Source of the DNA: Ignavibacteriota bacterium
GTDB lineage: Bacteria > Bacteroidota > Ignavibacteria > Palsa-1295
DNA: 50,811 nt
Direction: 5' to 3'
Assembly: GCA_003151825.1 (NCBI GenBank)
Contig: PLYO01000041.1
Span: 125,042-175,852 of the forward strand
In this document: piece after piece, positions 48,346 through 50,811 of the stretch
Layout of the letters: each line of letters opens with the position of its first letter
Position numbering within the stretch: position 1 is the first letter of the stretch
The notes under the pieces: model-generated
Databases searched by the model: none
Told to the model about the DNA's origin: nothing
Seen by the model: only the letters and a program-made list of their open reading frames with translations
Made by a program: the position numbers and the translations under genes

Positions 48346-50706
48346 CTATTCCTTCACAAACTCCTGAGTAGATGCGAGTCCGCCGGCTCGTAACCGGACA
48401 GCGTAGATACCGCTCGGCAAATTCTCCAGATTCAGCGGAATATAATTTCCTTCGCCGCCAGCGAGAACGACATCCTGTCGGCAAACTGTCCGGCCTAATG
48501 CGTCAACAATGGAAAGCTCGGCGGGTATTGCCGATGATCCGGCGGAAGAAACGCCAACGACGATGGATCCCGTTGCTGGATTTGGCGCGATATTATCGAT
48601 GAGCACCGTGCCGTTCTGCAGAAAATTCGAAAGCTCACCCGATCCACACACAGGGAGCAGCGTAAACATCGTCTCACCGGTAGTAATGCTGTCAATACAC
48701 TCCTCTTTGATGCCAAGCTTGGTGAGCAAGCTGGGGGTGCTGAGAACGATGGCCGTTTGTGTCGCGCGTGCGACATAAGGATAGAAGTGAAGCGTGGCAA
48801 CGACGGAATCTCTGCCAACCGGACTGACGTGGAAGGTTACGTGTGCAAGGCCATCCGGTGTGCGAGTGTAACCTATGGTATCCACCCGCATCGTCGACGA
48901 TGCAGGCTCCTCCGCGCGAACGAAGCTCAGAAGATCGTCATTATAAGTAAGGGTGAAGTTAAGCGTGGTTACGTCCGATGGCAGTGTGCCGGATTGAATA
49001 ATCTTAAATGTGACATCCGCTCCTGGAACCGCGCTATCGGGAGGCGATGGATAAAGTCCCCACGGGAGGATTGGCAGCGCCTGAAGATTTGCCGGTACGA
49101 ATTGCTGGAAGAATGCGAAGTCCGAATCGCCCAGATAGGCGTTGAAGTTGAAGTAATTTAAGTTGGGGTCGAGGTCCCGTCCCAGATAGTGCGCGAAGAT
49201 TTGTACGCTGTCCGAAATAGTGGCAACGGTATCCGCCGGATCGAAAGTAAAAAAGAGTGAATCGTTAACGCCTATGCGGGCTGTATCAGGAAGCGGATTG
49301 TTCAATCGCAGCATCCGTGAAAGATACAGTGGCATTTCAATCGAATCGATAACTAATGTCTGGCAGGAATCCAGCATTAACAATGCCACGCCGGTGACCG
49401 GCTGGCAGTTCCCTGCGAGCACGGGTGGCGGCACGATCCGAGCTTTTGGGAACGACGTAATGATGACCGTCCGCGTTTCCGACCAGTCCGAGCAGTTCCA
49501 GTGATTTTCGAAGGTGAGCACAGCGGTATCGACGGGATGGTGTGGATCGTACGTAAGCCATAAGCTATCGTATCGCCCTATTAGCATCGAGATCGTATCG
49601 GCGCCCATAATAGCAAAATCTCCGGGATTATTGCTTGTAACGCGTACCTTTTCCGACATACCGCTCACATCCGCCTCGAAGGGAACGGCAATCAAAAAAG
49701 GATTGCACATAGAGGTAAGCAGGAACGGAACGCTGAACGTATCCTGCTGAAGCAACGGAGCTCCATTAGAATCGGTCAAATTCACCCCGCTGTGAAGGTT
49801 GCCATCGCCGCCATCCGTCGTCATCCAAATACCAGATGGAGCTTGGAATGTTCCGGGCCAACCGACCGCAACATGCTCTCCCATCGGGCCAAAGACATAC
49901 ATTGTGAGCGGGCCGCTATCGACCGTGTAAATCGGCGTCCACGTAACGCCATCGTCCGTTGAGCGATAGAGGTTATACAGGTCCGAAAGATATGAGACGG
50001 TATTTGCGCCATCGATAATTGCTGGAAAGGGATAAGAGCCGGTCAACACGGATTGCCAGGTACGTCCCGAATCCGCCGAGCGAAGAGCTGCGTCGTCCAT
50101 GGGACTTGGACAGACATAGACATGCTTGCATGGGTCGCCGACAGCGCCCCTACTCATCGAATCGATTCCGGTAACGGCGGAAATCCAATTAAGCCCGCCA
50201 TCGGAAGAAGTGAAAATACTGCCATTCCCCGTTGCAACACAATGCATCGTATCGATTCGGGCGAAGCGCGTCATCGGATCGGTAAGGATGCGAATGTTGC
50301 CCGTGCCGTCGGCATAGACGTCGTTCGCATTATTAAGATTGAGTCCGGAAAAATTCCAGCTTCGTCCGGAATCGGTCGAGACTAATACATCTGTTGCCTC
50401 GCTCGCTGCATAGAGCTTTCCCTGAATGAAACGGATCTCGCGGATGAGCGAAATTCCCGCAGGCATGCTCGATTGCAGCCACTGTATCCACTGGCCACGA
50501 GCGGTGTAGCAAATAGTAGCGCCATTATTTGCCGCGGTAACGCCATGGAGCGGATCGAAAAAATAGATGGCCGTGAAAGTCCCCGGAAGCCCTTTTTCTC
50601 CGACCAGCCTCCATTCCGGCCAGACAATCTGAGCTTGAGCCCGGAGATTATTCACCCCGAAGCTGCAAAGTAAGGCTGCGATAAACAAAAAACGCTTAAA
50701 AGACAT
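48346..50706 (-). CDS. Large T9SS-sorted exported protein with BNR repeats
   Basis: 786 residues from the ATG at 50706 (18 codons inside the longest frame). Signal peptide FLFIAALLCSFGVNNLRAQ. Residues about 25-330 carry Asp-box-like units (STDSGRSWNF, SSDGGLNWIS, SADSGRTWQS, STDDGVTWTP), as in photosystem-assembly-type propellers. The middle is Ig-like beta sheet; a cohesin-like stretch follows (DVTFKIIQSG, LTYNDDLLSFVRAE, about 575-670), then a type A sorting domain over the last 80 residues (NIAPNPATGSIVVGV, LSIVDALGRTVCRQ, LPSGIYAVRLRAGG). So it is exported by T9SS and surface-attached. Function unknown; its converging neighbour is the outer-membrane barrel. Confidence 0.9.
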   Translation of the reverse strand: MSFKRFLFIAALLCSFGVNNLRAQAQIVWPEWRLVGEKGLPGTFTAIYFFDPLHGVTAANNGATICYTARGQWIQWLQSSMPAGISLIREIRFIQGKLYAASEATDVLVSTDSGRSWNFSGLNLNNANDVYADGTGNIRILTDPMTRFARIDTMHCVATGNGSIFTSSDGGLNWISAVTGIDSMSRGAVGDPCKHVYVCPSPMDDAALRSADSGRTWQSVLTGSYPFPAIIDGANTVSYLSDLYNLYRSTDDGVTWTPIYTVDSGPLTMYVFGPMGEHVAVGWPGTFQAPSGIWMTTDGGDGNLHSGVNLTDSNGAPLLQQDTFSVPFLLTSMCNPFLIAVPFEADVSGMSEKVRVTSNNPGDFAIMGADTISMLIGRYDSLWLTYDPHHPVDTAVLTFENHWNCSDWSETRTVIITSFPKARIVPPPVLAGNCQPVTGVALLMLDSCQTLVIDSIEMPLYLSRMLRLNNPLPDTARIGVNDSLFFTFDPADTVATISDSVQIFAHYLGRDLDPNLNYFNFNAYLGDSDFAFFQQFVPANLQALPILPWGLYPSPPDSAVPGADVTFKIIQSGTLPSDVTTLNFTLTYNDDLLSFVRAEEPASSTMRVDTIGYTRTPDGLAHVTFHVSPVGRDSVVATLHFYPYVARATQTAIVLSTPSLLTKLGIKEECIDSITTGETMFTLLPVCGSGELSNFLQNGTVLIDNIAPNPATGSIVVGVSSAGSSAIPAELSIVDALGRTVCRQDVVLAGGEGNYIPLNLENLPSGIYAVRLRAGGLASTQEFVKE

Positions 50707-50786
50707 CGAATTTGCCTTCCTCGACTTGAAGTAAAAGCTGATTCCTACTAATAAGACCAACGAAACAGGAAAAGGTAACCGAAAAT

Positions 50787-50811
50787 AATGAAGAATTAAG
50801 AATTAAGAGTT
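50787..50811. repeat. Heptad array at the right edge
   Basis: AATGAAG, AATTAAG, AATTAAG and AGTT, cut by the window end. Unit length 7, like the other arrays, with its own unit sequence. Confidence 0.7.

Overview
The window reads as a chromosomal segment of a Gram-negative bacterium of the FCB/Bacteroidota side of the tree. Two proteins end in type IX secretion (Por) sorting domains, there is an LptD-type outer-membrane assembly protein, several OmpA/porin-like barrels and lipoproteins, and one promoter matches the Bacteroidota TTTG / TAnnTTTG pattern. The moderate GC content and the gene mix would fit Kapabacteria- or Ignavibacteria-like lineages, but the sequence alone does not settle the phylum. 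No rRNA, tRNA, CRISPR array, integrase or transposase was found.

Layout. 1-1805 (- strand): two adjacent D12-class DNA adenine methyltransferases in AT-richer DNA, the second cut by the window edge; probably a restriction-modification locus. 2129-4024: yceI and convergent murB. 4092-13372 (+): a long run queE-queF-queD-queC (7-deazaguanine synthesis), lptD-like, tilS, VWA-OmpA protein, aat, methyltransferase. 13453-16532 (-): fur, a beta-propeller protein and a porin, with two matching 19-bp Fur-type palindromes. 16603-23148 (-): a surface-protein operon (S74 tail-fibre-like protein, kelch-BNR, kelch, T9SS-sorted protein). 23248-29587 (-): pyrC, pyrB, a TPR-LuxR regulator, two lipoproteins. 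29818-35308 (+): uvrA and two Dpp/Opp-type permeases. 35348-39332 (-): HEAT-cyclophilin, pta, surE. 39532-44245 (+): two Ddl-like ATP-grasp ligases, a GNAT and a lysine 2,3-aminomutase-like radical SAM enzyme, which may form a pathway for a beta-amino-acid-containing compound. 44349-50706: lipoprotein, bi-domain oxidoreductase, outer-membrane barrel and a large T9SS-sorted protein.

The most striking property is repeat DNA. Two kinds recur. (i) Arrays of 7-nt units, often as inverted pairs, sit between genes and frequently touch a stop or start codon (queD/queC, uvrA/dppB, pyrB/luxR, both sides of a four-helix-bundle gene between the two ATP-grasp genes, and the right edge); one array lies in frame inside murB. 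(ii) GC-rich palindromic elements of several families are inserted in frame in conserved enzymes: MurB, QueE, Aat, PyrB (one family nested in another), a GNAT, and twice in the bi-domain oxidoreductase. The four-helix-bundle gene flanked by inverted heptad arrays fits exactly between two related genes and looks like a complete mobile unit; the gene-less arrays elsewhere could be its reduced relatives. That relation is an inference.
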